Of a stretch of DNA of 64,000 nt, positions 12,048-25,700 are shown one piece after another (the first letter of the stretch is position 1; each line of letters opens with the position of its first letter). A model generated the notes under the pieces. The model was given only the letters and a program-made list of their open reading frames with translations. It was not told where the DNA came from and did not search any database. The DNA is from Perca fluviatilis. Taxonomy: Eukaryota > Chordata > Actinopteri > Perciformes > Percidae. The DNA lies in the NCBI RefSeq assembly GCF_010015445.1, contig NC_053133.1:25107082-25171081 (forward strand), given 5' to 3'. The translations under genes and the position numbers were made by a program.

Positions 12048-15000
12048 GCAGTGGAATTATCCGCTGCTAAGGAATTATTGTAAAATTATGGTTTAGGAAA
12101 CATGTAGTCCCAGGTTCAGTGATTTCCCTGACTCCTTCCGTATGTTTACTAGGGGACACATCACAAATACCGAATATATCAAAAAGAATATTTTCTGTTA
12201 TTATCGTGGGCTTGGTCACAGCTTCAAGAGTTATTTTAAGACACTGGAAAGCTGCTGTATCTCCTAATCTGAAAGACTGGACTAATGCAATGGTGGAGAC
12301 AGCATCTTATGAGTCTATGCTTCACAAACTGTCGGCTAACAAGGAGGATGGGATGACCTCTTGGGATCTTTTTTGGACCTACACAAGGGCTAATGAAAAC
12401 TCAACCTAAGAAAGCAGAGACTAAATACAGCATAGCTTCTTCGTCCTTCTGTAGACTGAATTTCCCCCTTATATTTCTTACTTCTTATTTTTAAAGTTTT
12501 ATTTTTCCTCCGTGACATGTCGTATGTTTATGCCAAGATTCCGAAATGTATGACCAACCCTGTACTTATATACTCTGCTACTAAGAATTCAATAAAAATT
12601 GAAATGAGAAAAAAAAAAAAAGGAAACGTTGTCCAAACGAATTAAGTACGACCAAATGATCTAAACAACCACGTCCATGGTTTAATAAACAACTACAATT
12701 CAAAGTTTCTCCACAAACAATCAGGCTAAAGCACCACTTTAAATCTTGTGTTTACCAGGGATGTGCCTATAAGTTTATTTGAAAAAAATCATAAAACATG
12801 ACCAATCGACTAAAGAAATCTTAGTGGAGTAAGACCAAAACGACTGACTAGACGACTAATCGACCAACAGGGGTCAGCCCTAGTTGGGAGAGAGTTTGCA
12901 TTGTGTGAGTTTTAGATCCTGCTGGAAACATAGTGACCCAAGAACTGAATCTGGTCAAAGTAACAGGTGAGATGTGACGTACCTGCAGCACGCGGCTCAT
13001 CCACTGGAAGCTGTCCTCCTCGGTGGAGTCGGGTCTCTGCTCGGCCACCACCACGATCCTCTCGTCCCTCAGCACGGTCACAGAGAACACCGCTATCCTG
13101 CAGGAGCGCAGGAGAAACAACAGAACTCGCTTTCACCTTCCGATCTCCTTCATGTGTCTATTTCAGTGTACTGTAGCTGTTACTGGCCATAATGCTGGCT
13201 CACATACTGGGTATACTGTCATCAAAAACCCTATTCATCATACATCAAATGAGTCAGGTTGTCTGTGAGACCAGATCTAATACTTTTTACTTTAGGTTTT
13301 TACTCTTGTGACGAAACTTCAAAAAGAGATCAGTGAACCTGAACTTTCTGGAAGGCTCCTAGGAGGCTTTGTGCTGGGGAGAGACATGGTGTTGTCATTT
13401 ATACATATTTTTATTTGGTTTATGGTTTACGGTCTATTTTGTTGAAAGAAAAAAAAAATCGTTAATCACAAAAAAGACATCAGCGATCAATTATCAGCAT
13501 GAAAAGGGAGTCCGCAACATTTCGTCACGATACACAAAGAGCCCCAAATATCTGATTTAAAATGTGATTCCTTTAAGATCTTCAGGTTTTAAGTGTTTGC
13601 TGTCACATCAGAGGAGAGCAACAGGTCTAGACCTACTCTATCTGTAAAGTGTCCTGAGGTAACTTCTGATTTGACACTATGAATAAAATTGAATTTCGTT
13701 GACTTAATCAATTATTTTATTTGAAATGCACTTCGGCAAAGCTGAAAACAGGTCTGTTTTTCTAAGCTGTATATTTTCACAATATAATTTAGTTTTCATC
13801 CCTCAAATTTTTTTTTATAAAATTATAAAGGTCTTACAGACTGGAATTGCCACAGTATATGACATCACAACATTCTATGACACATCAAAAGAACTAATGG
13901 CCAATCAGCTGCGAGTTCGTGATGACGTCACGAGTGAGGTCACGAAACGTCCCCAGAGGAGTTTATAAGTAGAACCCATGTCGAGTCTTTAAGTTCAGCT
14001 GGACAGCTCTGAAGCTCGGAGCTGAGCCGGTCGGAGCCTCTGCTCCAGGCTGCTGGAGGCCAGCGGCTTCGGCAGAGACGGCTCGCGAAAGCAGTTGGTC
14101 TAGGAGGCCTCCCTGTCTGAAGCCGCTGACCTCCAGTCAGCCAGAACAGAGGGTCCGACCGGCTCTCCTCCGAGCTACAGAGCTACCAGCTCAGTGGGCA
14201 GGGATCAGGGACCAGGGTTAGTGGTTTAGAAAGGTAGGTGGGTTAAACAACCAAACCAAATAACCAAATACAGACCGATCCCCAAACAGACCCCAACCGG
14301 TCGTGGCGTCCACCGAGAGTCAGGTTCTGTCAGGTTTCTGCCTGTTAAAAAGCAGGTTTTCCTCCTTTGTCGCACCAAATGCATGATTTTGGAGGGAAAT
14401 GTTGGGTCTCTGTAAATTATAGAGTGTGGTCTAGACCTACTCTATATGTAAAGTGTCCTGAGATAACTTCTGTTATGATTTGACACTATGAATAAAATTG
14501 AATTGAATTGACTTAATCAATTATTTTAAAATGATCTGATGAAAACAGGTCTGTTTTTCTAAGCTGTAGGTTTTGGACATTTTTGGCTGCCAAAATGGCA
14601 GCATAAACAGTCAAGTCACAATATAATATCTTGAAAACAGCTGTGATGAATTCTAATCACAGACTTAGAGATGTTATTAATCTCGCTTTGCCCTACCCTC
14701 CTCCAAAGCATGCTGAAGGAGGGTTTGGCTAACCCACATAGCATTCGGGGATAGGAGGAAAGTGTTCTCTGGTTTAATGGAATTTCTTTAAACCAATCAC
14801 AATCGTAATGGGCGGTGCTAAAGTCCGCACAGAACGTGCGAGAGAAAACTCCGATTGGACAGATAGTCTAGCTAGCTGTCTGGATTTACCCCGCAGAGAT
14901 CTGAGGAGCAGTTAACCATAGTCCTCACAAATCCACCGGATTTAAAATTCCAACACAAAGAAAGCGGAAGGAAACGGAAAATACATGCATCCGGTGGAAT

Positions 15001-16678
15001 TTCAGAAGTGCAGACAGATTACAAAGTCTACCTACTCCAATGGACCTTTTTACTGACTGTGCCTGAGCAGACGTTAACCGAGGCTCTGCAGTATATACAG
15101 TAACAGAGGGAAGGTAAACAGGCTAAAAAACAAAAAAGTGTGTGCGGAGAAGAGAAGGAAGGATATTACACATCAAACAATCCGACTAAAAACACTCGGC
15201 TGATTTCATCAGAACGTATGTTCAGTAAACAGACGACAGGAATAAAAACATGAAGAGATAAACAGAAAGAAACCAGAAAAGACAGCCCAAACACCACACA
15301 CATATACCAAAAAATAAAAAAAATAAAAAAATAAAATCAGTACAGCCCTTAAAGGGATACGCCACCGTTTGTTGAAATAGGGCTCATCACGGTCTCCCCT
15401 AGCTGTAGATAGTTTTAGTCCGGTGCAACACCGGCAGCGCCGCCGCTAGTTAGCTTAGCGTAATGAATGGAATCCTATGTTGCCGGTTAGCATGTTGTGA
15501 GTAAAAGTGAGCCAACAAAAGACAAAAAAACAACCTAATTACTTGCACGGAGACAAAAAATGCGTTGGCCCACCTATCTACAGCCAGGGGAGACCGTGAT
15601 AAGCCCTGTTTCAACAAACGGTGGTGTATCCCTTTAACTTTCCCCTGCTTTACATTTCATCTGTGAATCAAACTTGCAATTTGCAATAAAATACCTAATA
15701 CCTAATGAAATCCTATTTGTTAATTTTAAAAACACATTTTAAATAATTTTTTTCTCACGGAAATGTTTATGTTTCTTACATATTGTAGTTACACTGTGGA
15801 TTGAGCATCTTTCTATAAAACTAATCTTTACAAAAAAACAATCTAATCAGTTTTAACTTGATATGTCTGAACAAATGAATCCTTCCTTTGTTCACTTCTC
15901 CAGAAGCTTGCATCTTAAATAGCTCTCTGAAGTGTAACCAGAGCCTGTCGAGTGAAAGATGGATTTCCTCCTCGGCGGCCGTGGACACGATTAAACTTCA
16001 CTCTATTCCCGTTTCTGGATTCGTCCAATATTGCTGTACTTTATTAGATTAATAAGAAGCGGGGGGGGGGGGGTTAGGATCATTTGTCATTCTGACAGGG
16101 AACGTGCCAGTGTTGGACATCTGGCTGCTTTTCAACTGCTGTCGCTGGGATTTTGTTAAAAACTATAAATATGACTTTAAACCTGACTTCTAAACGCTGC
16201 CCTGGGTGTAGGGCTGGGTATCGCTCATAAATATTCCATACCGGTACCCATACCAATTCCTAAACGATACTTTTTTCGATACCAACATTAGACATTACGG
16301 CACAAAACTTTTTTATTTATTTTTCAGCTCCTACTACGTGAGCTCCGTCTCTGTGTAACGCAGAGCTTTTCCTGCGTGTCTCTACGACAGCCAATCACAG
16401 ACATTATTAGATCTTGGTCGAAGCATGCTGTAAGATTCACTGCTTAGGTACTGAAATTGGGTATTGAATGACGAGGCATTTCCCCCCCCCCCAATCTCTT
16501 TACTGTTTTTGTTAGTGACATTGGCATAAACACAGCTTTGTACAGATAAATGGTAACAAAAGGAGCTTCAAACCCATTTACTGGACCTTCCACACACCTG
16601 TCTCCAGGTCCCTATAGCCCACCCACAAAAAAGAAAACAAAAACCCAGCACTCATACTCTCTTAGACTTGACTCGACA

Positions 16679-16724
<46 letters not shown>

Positions 16725-19700
16725 CAAATCAAAAAAAAAAAAAAACATACAAGAAAGGAGGGAGGGCATTAGCTCAGGACTCAGTTAAGACTGGTCAGTT
16801 TCTATCTAATGTGCTGACATGGGCTAAAAAGGGATGCCAGATTTTGCGGAAAGTCTTAAGGGAGCCTCTTAAAGAATACCTGATCTTTTCAAGCCTTAGA
16901 CCAGGCATTTTTCGATACTCGATACTTTAGAGGCAATTCGGTCGGTGCCTAAAAAGTACTGAATTGGGCACCCGGCCCTTACCTGTGTCCCCTGCTCATG
17001 GTGTAACAGTCTCTCCTCACCTGCCCCTGTAGACGAACTTCATCGGCTCCACCGCCAGCGCCGTGGCAACGATGTCGTCGGCGTTGTGCCTCCGCCCGCT
17101 CACCATGATGAGCCCGTCCATCTTGCCGGTGATGAAGACGAGGCCGCCGGGGCCGATGAAGCCCAACAGGCCGGTCCGCACAAAGGCGTACTCGCTGACC
17201 AAACCCCCGCTGGAGCTCACCGGGTAAACCTGCAAACAAACACACACACACACACACGCACGCACGCACGCGCGCACACACACACATGTGCACACACCCA
17301 CACACATGCACACAGACAGACAGACAGACACACACACACACAGACACATGCACACACACACACACACATGCACACACACACACACACACACACACAGGCA
17401 CACACACGCACGTTTCAGCTGCGAGGTCGCCATGGCAACAGGCCAGCGCTACAGCAGAGCTGCATGTTAAAATCAGATGCAGATATTTTTAACTTGGGAC
17501 TTTTATATTGATAATGTCACGCTGCTGCTCTGTAAAGGGGATTTTATGGCTGCAGAGCAACATTAAAGACACATTGCAATATTACAGAGATTAATATCCC
17601 AAATCCAGACAAAATCATTCTCTAACCTCAAAACAGAAATGCTAAACATCCATTTTTAAGTCTGATTTTATGTGTTTAAGTCACAAAATCTGTTCTTACA
17701 ACATGTGAAACCTCTAGTTAATTAGAAGAGAAGAACTGACTGTATTATATACAGTATATATGATTGGTCTGTGAAACACAACAGGCAGATAATCAACAAA
17801 ACGACACAGTCAAATTACCAGTATTTTAGAGTGAAAACAAAATGAGCTATTAGCTTTTAGCAAAATATTCTCCAAACAATTAATAATGAATAAAGTAATA
17901 AAAAATTATGGTGAATTTCATCAGGAGACTTCTATCTGAAATAATCTGCAACATTTTTGAGAATGGATTCATTTTTTTTAAGTAATTTCTTTAAACATAA
18001 ACACTTAAAATTCTCCGGTTTTAGCTAGTTAAAAAAAAAAAAAAAGTAAACTCTTTTACGAAAAGCAAATTGGTTTGGGGCTGTTGGTCGGACAAAACAG
18101 GACATTTGAAGAAGTCACTTCAGGCTCTGGGAACTTGAGATGGACATTTTTCGTTATTTTATAGACCAAACAACAAATAAATAATCAAAAATAGACACAA
18201 ATAGCCACCTCACCTCAAAGGTGTTCTTGGTCATGCCGGTGAGGCCGTAGTAGGAGGTGCCGGTGGCGATGGAGCAGACGCAGAACTCCCCGATCTCGTC
18301 TGTCTGACAGAGCTGAGGGATGCCTTCTGGTTTCACCACACACACCAGGCCTGGAGGGGGCGAGAGACACAGAGACAGAGAGACAAAGAGACAGAGAGAC
18401 ACACAGAGAGAGACAGAGAGAGGAGACAAAGAGACACAGAGACAGACAGAAAGACAGGCACAGAAAGAGAGACACACACACAGAGACAGAGACACAGAGA
18501 CAGACACAGAGACAGAGAGATAGACACACAGAGACAGACAGAAAGATACAGAGACACACAGAGACAGACAGAGAGACGGACAAAGAGAGAGAGACAGACA
18601 AATAGAGAGAGAGACACAGAGACAGGGAGAGACACAGAGACAGAGAGATGGAGACACAGAGACAGAGCGACAGACAGAAAGATACAGAGACACAGAGAGA
18701 GAGACACAGAGACAGAGCGATAGAGACACAGAGACAGGGAGAGACACAGAGACAGAGCGATAGAGACACAGAGACAGACAGAAAGATACAGAGACACACA
18801 GAGACAGACAGAGAGACGGACAAAGAGAGAGAGACAGACAAATAGAGAGAGAGACACAGAGACAGGGAGAGACACAGAGACAGAGAGATGGAGACACAGA
18901 GACAGAGCGACAGACAGAAAGATACAGAGACACAGAGAGAGAGACACAGAGACAGAGCGATAGAGACACAGAGACAGGGAGAGACACAGAGACAGAGCGA
19001 TAGAGACACAGAGACAGGGAGAGACACAGAGACAGAGAGATGGAGACACAGAGACAGAGAGAGAGACACAGAGACAGAGAGAGAGACACAGAGACAGAGC
19101 GATAGAGACACAGAGACAGACGGACAGACAGAGAGAGAGAGACACAGAGACAGACAGAGAGACAGACAAAGAGAGAGAGAGACAGAGACAGACAGACAAA
19201 TAGAGAGCGAGACACAGAGACAGACAGACAGAGATACATAGAGACAGACAAACAGAGAGAGACAGACAGAGACAGACAGACGGACGGACAGACACGACAA
19301 ACAAAGGGTTAACAACTTTGAAATCTCTTCTGTTCCCGTGAATACATTTCTATTTTAACAAAGTTATTTTTTCACACAGGGAAACAAATGGCGCTCCCAC
19401 CAGAGTCCACCCAACATGCACCTGTCTGTGGGAATAAATATCTCAAAGTAGGTTGTTCTAACCCAGCTGTGTTTGGTTCAACCTAAAACCAGGTGACACG
19501 AAGAACTGGGTTAAGAAGAGAAGACCTGAACAACAGGAACTGGTGCCAGCACGATATTCTTAAAGCTGTGGTATCAATGTGGGATTTTACTGGCCGAGTG
19601 GTGCAAAGTAACTAAAGTAGGGCCGGCTCATAATTCCAGTTAATGTTAATGCTAAAATTGCACTGTAATTAAAAGGGAGAAGAGCTTATTCATTATTTTA

Positions 19701-22700
19701 CCTACTGTTAAAAAAAAATAAAGCAAATACAGGCTTCTCTTTTTGCACTTGCTCTCGGTTTACTTTAAGTTTTTATTTTTGTATTCCTCCTGAAAGTGAC
19801 TTTATTTTGTGGTTGGATTGATAGCCTACATCTGGCTTCAGGTGGCACTAAAAATTCATTTTACTTGAACAGTGCAGTGTTAAACAATTTTAATAAATAG
19901 AGATTTTGAACCTTATTGAAATTAGTTTTTTTGTAAATTGTTAATAAAAACCTCAAAACAAGCTTATTACGGAGGGTCCAACAGAGTTTAGTGAAGCTCA
20001 CAGATTACTTAATTCCTCCATTAATTGAGATTCTCACGGTGTGTGTAGTTCCCGTGGTGAACACTGGGTGGTGTGAGTACTCATTACCCCAGTGGAAAAA
20101 CATTTACAGGAGACTCTCACAGAAAGAAAAGTTCTTTTTTGTGTTTAATTTCCAGTGTATTTATCTGTATATTTTCCTTGAGGAAAGGTTTTGTGATATT
20201 CAGCCTAACCTTACTAAACAGTCTCTCTAATGTGAAGTACATTTACAACACAGTAAGTACACATTAAAGGTGAAAGGTACGATTAAGGTTGTAAAATAAG
20301 AAGAGGCTCAGCACTTGTTAGAGCGTGTTAAGTGCTGTGGTGAAACTACAGTTACTCTCTCCAAATATACACAATTAAGGAGTCCTGGAATTTATATTTG
20401 ATATTACTCATTCAAATCAGCATTCTTTTCATTCAAACACCATTGTAAATCCATGATATTGTTGTTAAGTACATGTTAAGAATACTTTACCTATGTTATT
20501 GTGTACTTATTATTTATTTGAATGTGCTAACACACACTAATGATTGCATTGCAAAGTGAAGAGCTAAAACAGTTTAATTAAACCGTTAAACATGTTCTGT
20601 TTCTCTTTGTCTTTTTATGACACTGAACTGAACATTTTTTTTGCATGGATTCTTTTTATAGACCTTGAGAATATAATCAATGTTGACATAAAACGCTCGT
20701 TGCAGTTCTAATTAAGCGTACACAACAGATTTAATTCAAGCGTAACTCTCGCCAAAATGCAACCTAGGGTCTTTTTGTGAACGTACCCGATGTCAAACTT
20801 TCGTTTAAAAGCATAATTAGGGCGGAAGCGCCACTTTTAAGATTGACCGTATTCTCGTTTTCGGTCAAATGGCCTTTTGAACGGGAGCGCTAGGGGCACT
20901 ACTGTGATCGCATCAAAATCAACATTTTTAAAACACTGATAAGGCTCGACACAACATGAGACTTTGCTGGATAGTATCACCAGGGGCTCTACACATGAAC
21001 TCAGCATTGAGAACATGGTTTGTGTGCACAGAGTTTACTAAAAAAGGTTTTAACAACTCACTGTAGCTGTTGGTTTTTACACTCGCCGCCATCTCGCCAG
21101 TCAAAAAGTATCGATTTCTGAATGCAACGTGACAGGGAGGAGAGTAAAGATGGAAAGCTCCTAAAGCTTGGTTCCATATACTGTAGATGCACGGATAATC
21201 CGTTGTTTTGTCGTTAGGGTTAATCAATATTGACCTTGAAAAGGAGCCTCATATAAGAATGACATTTCCTCTTATGGAGTCCGTTCATTCGCATTCGGAG
21301 ATTGATACTTTTTGACTGGCGAGATGGCGGCGAGTGTAAAAACCAGCAGCTACAGTGAGTTGTTAAAACCTTTCTTTTTAGTAAACTCTGTGCACACAAA
21401 CCATGTTCTCAATGCTGAGTTCCTGTGTAGAGCCCCTGGTGATACTATCCAGCAAAGTCTCGTGTTGAGTCGAGCCTTCTTAGTGTTTTAAAAATGTTGA
21501 TTTTGATGTGATCACAGTAGTGCCCCTAGCGCTCCCGCTCAAAGGGCCGTTTGAAAACGAGAATACGGGCAATCTTAAGAGTGGCGCTTCCGTCCTAATT
21601 ATGCTTTTAAACGAAAGTTTGACTCGGGTACATTCACGAAAAGACCCTAGGTTGCATTTTGGCGCGAGTTACGCTTTCAGTCCATGACATGTCAGCCAAA
21701 GTAATGATGTCAGCGGTGTCTGTGGATTCTTCACTAGGACCTGAACAGATGATGCATTATGTCCTAAAAGCTGTTTTATGTCCCGTGTTACCTTGTTAAA
21801 CTACCTGTGTGACGTTGTCCTCAGAGACCAAACTGAGTTGATGAGAATGGATTGCAGCCATATTGACAATTCTCCAATCTTTGTGTTATTTCAGGTGCTT
21901 GAAGCTCTTGAAAAACGTAAAGCTGATCCCACTTAACTCGCTCAGTCATGAGGAGAGAGAACGCTCGCAAAAAATTGGACATTGATGAATAGGAGAGGCC
22001 GCACATTTACACACCCTTAAAACTCATTTTACGATTTAATGGACTTAATGGATTTTTTTTTGCCATTCAGAGCATGACAACACTGGAGGCCGACAGCTTA
22101 AAAGGGATAGTTCCGATTTTTTTGAAGTGGGGTTGTATGAGGTACTTAGCCCCTTTTATACAAACATTTCAAAAAGCTTTGAGGCCTTTAACTTTTGTAT
22201 TCAGAGCACATTAGGTGGCCACTGACACTTGTAAATATTAAAAGGATAGACTGGATCTTTTGAAGTGGGGTTGTATGAGCTACTTCTCCATAGTCGGTGT
22301 GTTAGCTGCAGTAGATGGCGGTCGGCACTAGGGCTGCACGATATGAGGAAAACATCAAATTGCAATTATTTTGACTTATATTGTGATTGCGATATGATTC
22401 ACGATATTGGAGGGAATGATCATTTTTTTATTTTTCAGGGTTTCCCCCAGTGTTCCGGTGGTCCACCAGGCCTAAGACCCTGGGAATACATTTTTTTAAT
22501 GTATTTTTAAGACTACAGTTACAGTCTGCAGTTCGGTTGGAAAAATTAGACATAGTCATATTATCTCCAGTTAGCTTTTTGCACTGACTTAATGTAGGGC
22601 CCTATGGAATCTGTGTTTAGCTTTTTTAAATTCTCAATTTGCTGATTCCGTCCATAATTCTGTTTGGGGGTGCCTGAGCATTAAGGAGCCTAATAGTGGC

Positions 22701-25700
22701 GGGGTAAGTACTGTTACAAAAGCGGGATGTTTTGCCCCTGAGACTTTGAGCTCTGTAACCAGAGGGCAGTAGTTGGAAGAGGGGCCTGGCAGGGTGGGAG
22801 GTGGAAGCAGGCAGGAGTACCGACACAGAAGCTTCACGTCCTGCTGTGGGGCGGGGCAGAGAGAACACAGAGTGACGTACCTCCTGGTGTCACAGTGCCG
22901 ACGTCCTGTACGGTGAGCACCGAGAGGCGTTCCTCTGTGTCCACCCTGACGACCGAGTAGGTCAGACCCTGCATGGACAGGACGCCCCGCCCCGGAGGCT
23001 GACTGCTGTCCTCCACCGACCTGAACACAAAACACACTCATACTGTCATTAACCAACGTTACGCGGCGCTAACAATACAGCGAACAGAGCCCGTTGTGGG
23101 AGTTTTTGACTGAGCGTGCGGTTATTTCATGTGCACACTTGCATATCATGATGTATAAATGTCCATGTGTATGTGTTTCTTAAATATCAGCTGACCAGTT
23201 GTGAAAAAATTAAAAAAATGTAGTATCGTAGACGTTCTTTGTCTCGAGTTCAACAGGTATAACTCTTGAGCTTACATTGAAATGGCCTCGCGTGTTTAAC
23301 TTGCATTTCAAACGGCATTTTTTTATTTATAACTATTTCTCCTTTTTAAGAAATGAATAGTTCACCCAAAAACCATAGAAAGTGTACATAGTATTCACCT
23401 TTCTATAGGCTCTCTATGGTCCCAGAAAAAAAGTTTTCTATCAAATGATGTTAGGAAGAGCAGAGCGCTGAAAAATTAAAGCAGGTCAGTGCAAACGGAC
23501 TTTGAAAGACTTGAACTTGCTAAACAACGCATTTTTATTCAACAAATTCCTTCACGGGAGCATAATACAACAACGTTTTAGCGGAAATGGTTGTTTGGAT
23601 TTCAATGAGTCCATGAATGGATACAAGACCATCGGATAATGCGGCCTTTAGGGAGTACTGCATTCACTATATTGTTTTTGGGTGAACTATTTCTTCAAAC
23701 ACACCGAGTCCTTTGCTGAAACTGGAGATTGATAATTAAAACTTCCAGTTTTGCTGCTGCTTCAGTATTAAACTTTAAAGAAGTTATTGCAGCTGTGAGA
23801 CAGCCTCTTCGTGTTACTTCCGCTGTGTGCTGGAGAGGCAAATAAACCGGACTTCTTTGTGAGAATGTGTATACAATACATGTACGAATATGTTTACAGG
23901 ATGTACTCTCCGTGGATGCATTTGCACAGGTGAATGTGTGTGTTTGTGAGACTGTTTGCATATTTGTGCTCGTGTGTTTGCATGTTTGCATAATCTGTGT
24001 ACGTAAAGCAGGGTTGAGAGAGTGTGTGTGTGTGTGTGTGTGTGTGTACCTCCTGATGGCCACCGTTAGGGCCTCGGGCGAGCTGGCGCAGGGACAGATG
24101 ACGTCGGCTCTCAGCCCTTTAGTCTGAAAGACGTTGAGGAAGGCGTCGCAGGAGGAGATGGACCCTGACGGACAGAAACCGAAAACAAGCTGTCACACAA
24201 GTGGTTCATTTCAGGGGTTGAATTTCGTTTACTCCTGACATGAAACGAGAACCCAAACGGCCAATTCTACGAGGGTCTAAAAAGAGTCCCGAAAGACATT
24301 CTTGTGTTACGACGCTTTGTGAATGTTTTTATCCTAATTAACTACATTACTGATGCCCTTTTTTTTGGGAGGCTGTACCCGGTGGAGGTGGGAGCCAGAG
24401 GCTTTGTGGGCAGATCGACATCACACCTGCTCAAGGACCTGGGACTACGTGGAGCCACACTGAGCAGATCCACCAAAGAGCTGTCTGAGGAAGCTGAGAA
24501 AGCAAGCCACTGGCTCTGGCTGAAACGACGAGACGAGTCTCGGGGAGTAACATCCAATTAGGTTTTGCTGCAGGGGGTGTCAGGGAGACGTCCCTGTTCA
24601 CTGCCCCCGCCAGCAGGAGATGTTCTGGGTTAAGGGGCGAAACGTCAATGAGCGGTGGTCCCCAGCTGAAGACCCAGCAGCAAAACCTTGCGGTATGTGG
24701 TCAGGTTTAGGCCTGCCTCAGGGAAGAGGACGCCCCTGCCGTGCACAGTCCACCTCAGGCACCGTTGGAGGTGCGACAGGCCTAAGGCCCAGCAGAAAGA
24801 CCACTTCGCTGTAATGAATAATTGTTTTCAGTGCACTGTAGAAATCTGATGCTACTTTATGGTGTTTGTTAAGGTTATGGTGGCAGCACAGTCATAAGCA
24901 GGGACCATTCTGAAATAATCCCATTGGCAGTGGTGGAAGGAGTACTCAGATGTAAAAATACAGGTTTTAAAAGTTAAAGTCCTGCATTCTAAAGGCTACT
25001 TAAACTTACATTGTGTAATTTTTTTGAGTTGATTCTTAGCAAAAAAAACCTTTGTTCTTTCCCAAATATGTGCTCATTCATGTGTAATTACTACGGAAGA
25101 GGATTAGGCCCACTGGTGAAAAATTTATTTGAGTTTTAAACTCAGAATTCTGAGAATTAAGTCACAACTCAAATACATTTTTCACCAGTGGCCCTTATCC
25201 TCTTCCATAAATTACTTCCACCAACTAATCAAAGTATTCTCGTAAGCATAGAATCTGCCATTCAGAATCATTCAGAATACATATACGAGCGACTCGCTCG
25301 AATGACGGCCGCCATGTAGCACCTCCATCTTTAAAGTACGTTAGCCAAAGAGGGACATACCTCCGCATTTCGCGCTTTTAAACTCAGTGGCACCGTGACG
25401 AATGCCAGGGGGAAATTACTCGCCAGGGAAGTGAAAAAGAGAACTAAAACGACAACGCGACCAATTGGAGTGGCTAGAACAGCTGCGTGTAAACAATGGA
25501 GATACTAAGAGCTAATTTCAGGTTTGGCCATCGTAGGAGTTGAAATGCGCTCAGAATGGGAGGGGATAGAAAGTAATATTCAGTTGGTTGCCATATACAA
25601 TTTCACCGCTAGATGGGAGAAATTCTTACACAATGTAGCTTTAAGTAAAAGTATTATCAGCAAAATGCACTTGTATTATGAAAAGTAAAAGTACTCGTTC

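Noticed and set aside
14013..14176. tRNA, snRNA or microRNA precursor
   Set aside because: No A/B boxes, no anticodon arm and no snRNA motifs. The stem is far longer than a miRNA precursor and has many bulges. Kept as an unexplained hairpin only.
16550..16930. 126-codon plus-strand frame
   Set aside because: It reads through an AC array and A-run inside a hAT-like element; no domain or codon pattern suggests a protein.
18154..19315. Three overlapping open frames of more than 320 codons on the minus strand (and shorter ones on plus)
   Set aside because: They are Ser/Leu/Cys/Val or Thr/Asp/Glu/Arg low-complexity readings of the AGACACAG array in all phases; the only real coding there is dip2c exon 20 at the low end.
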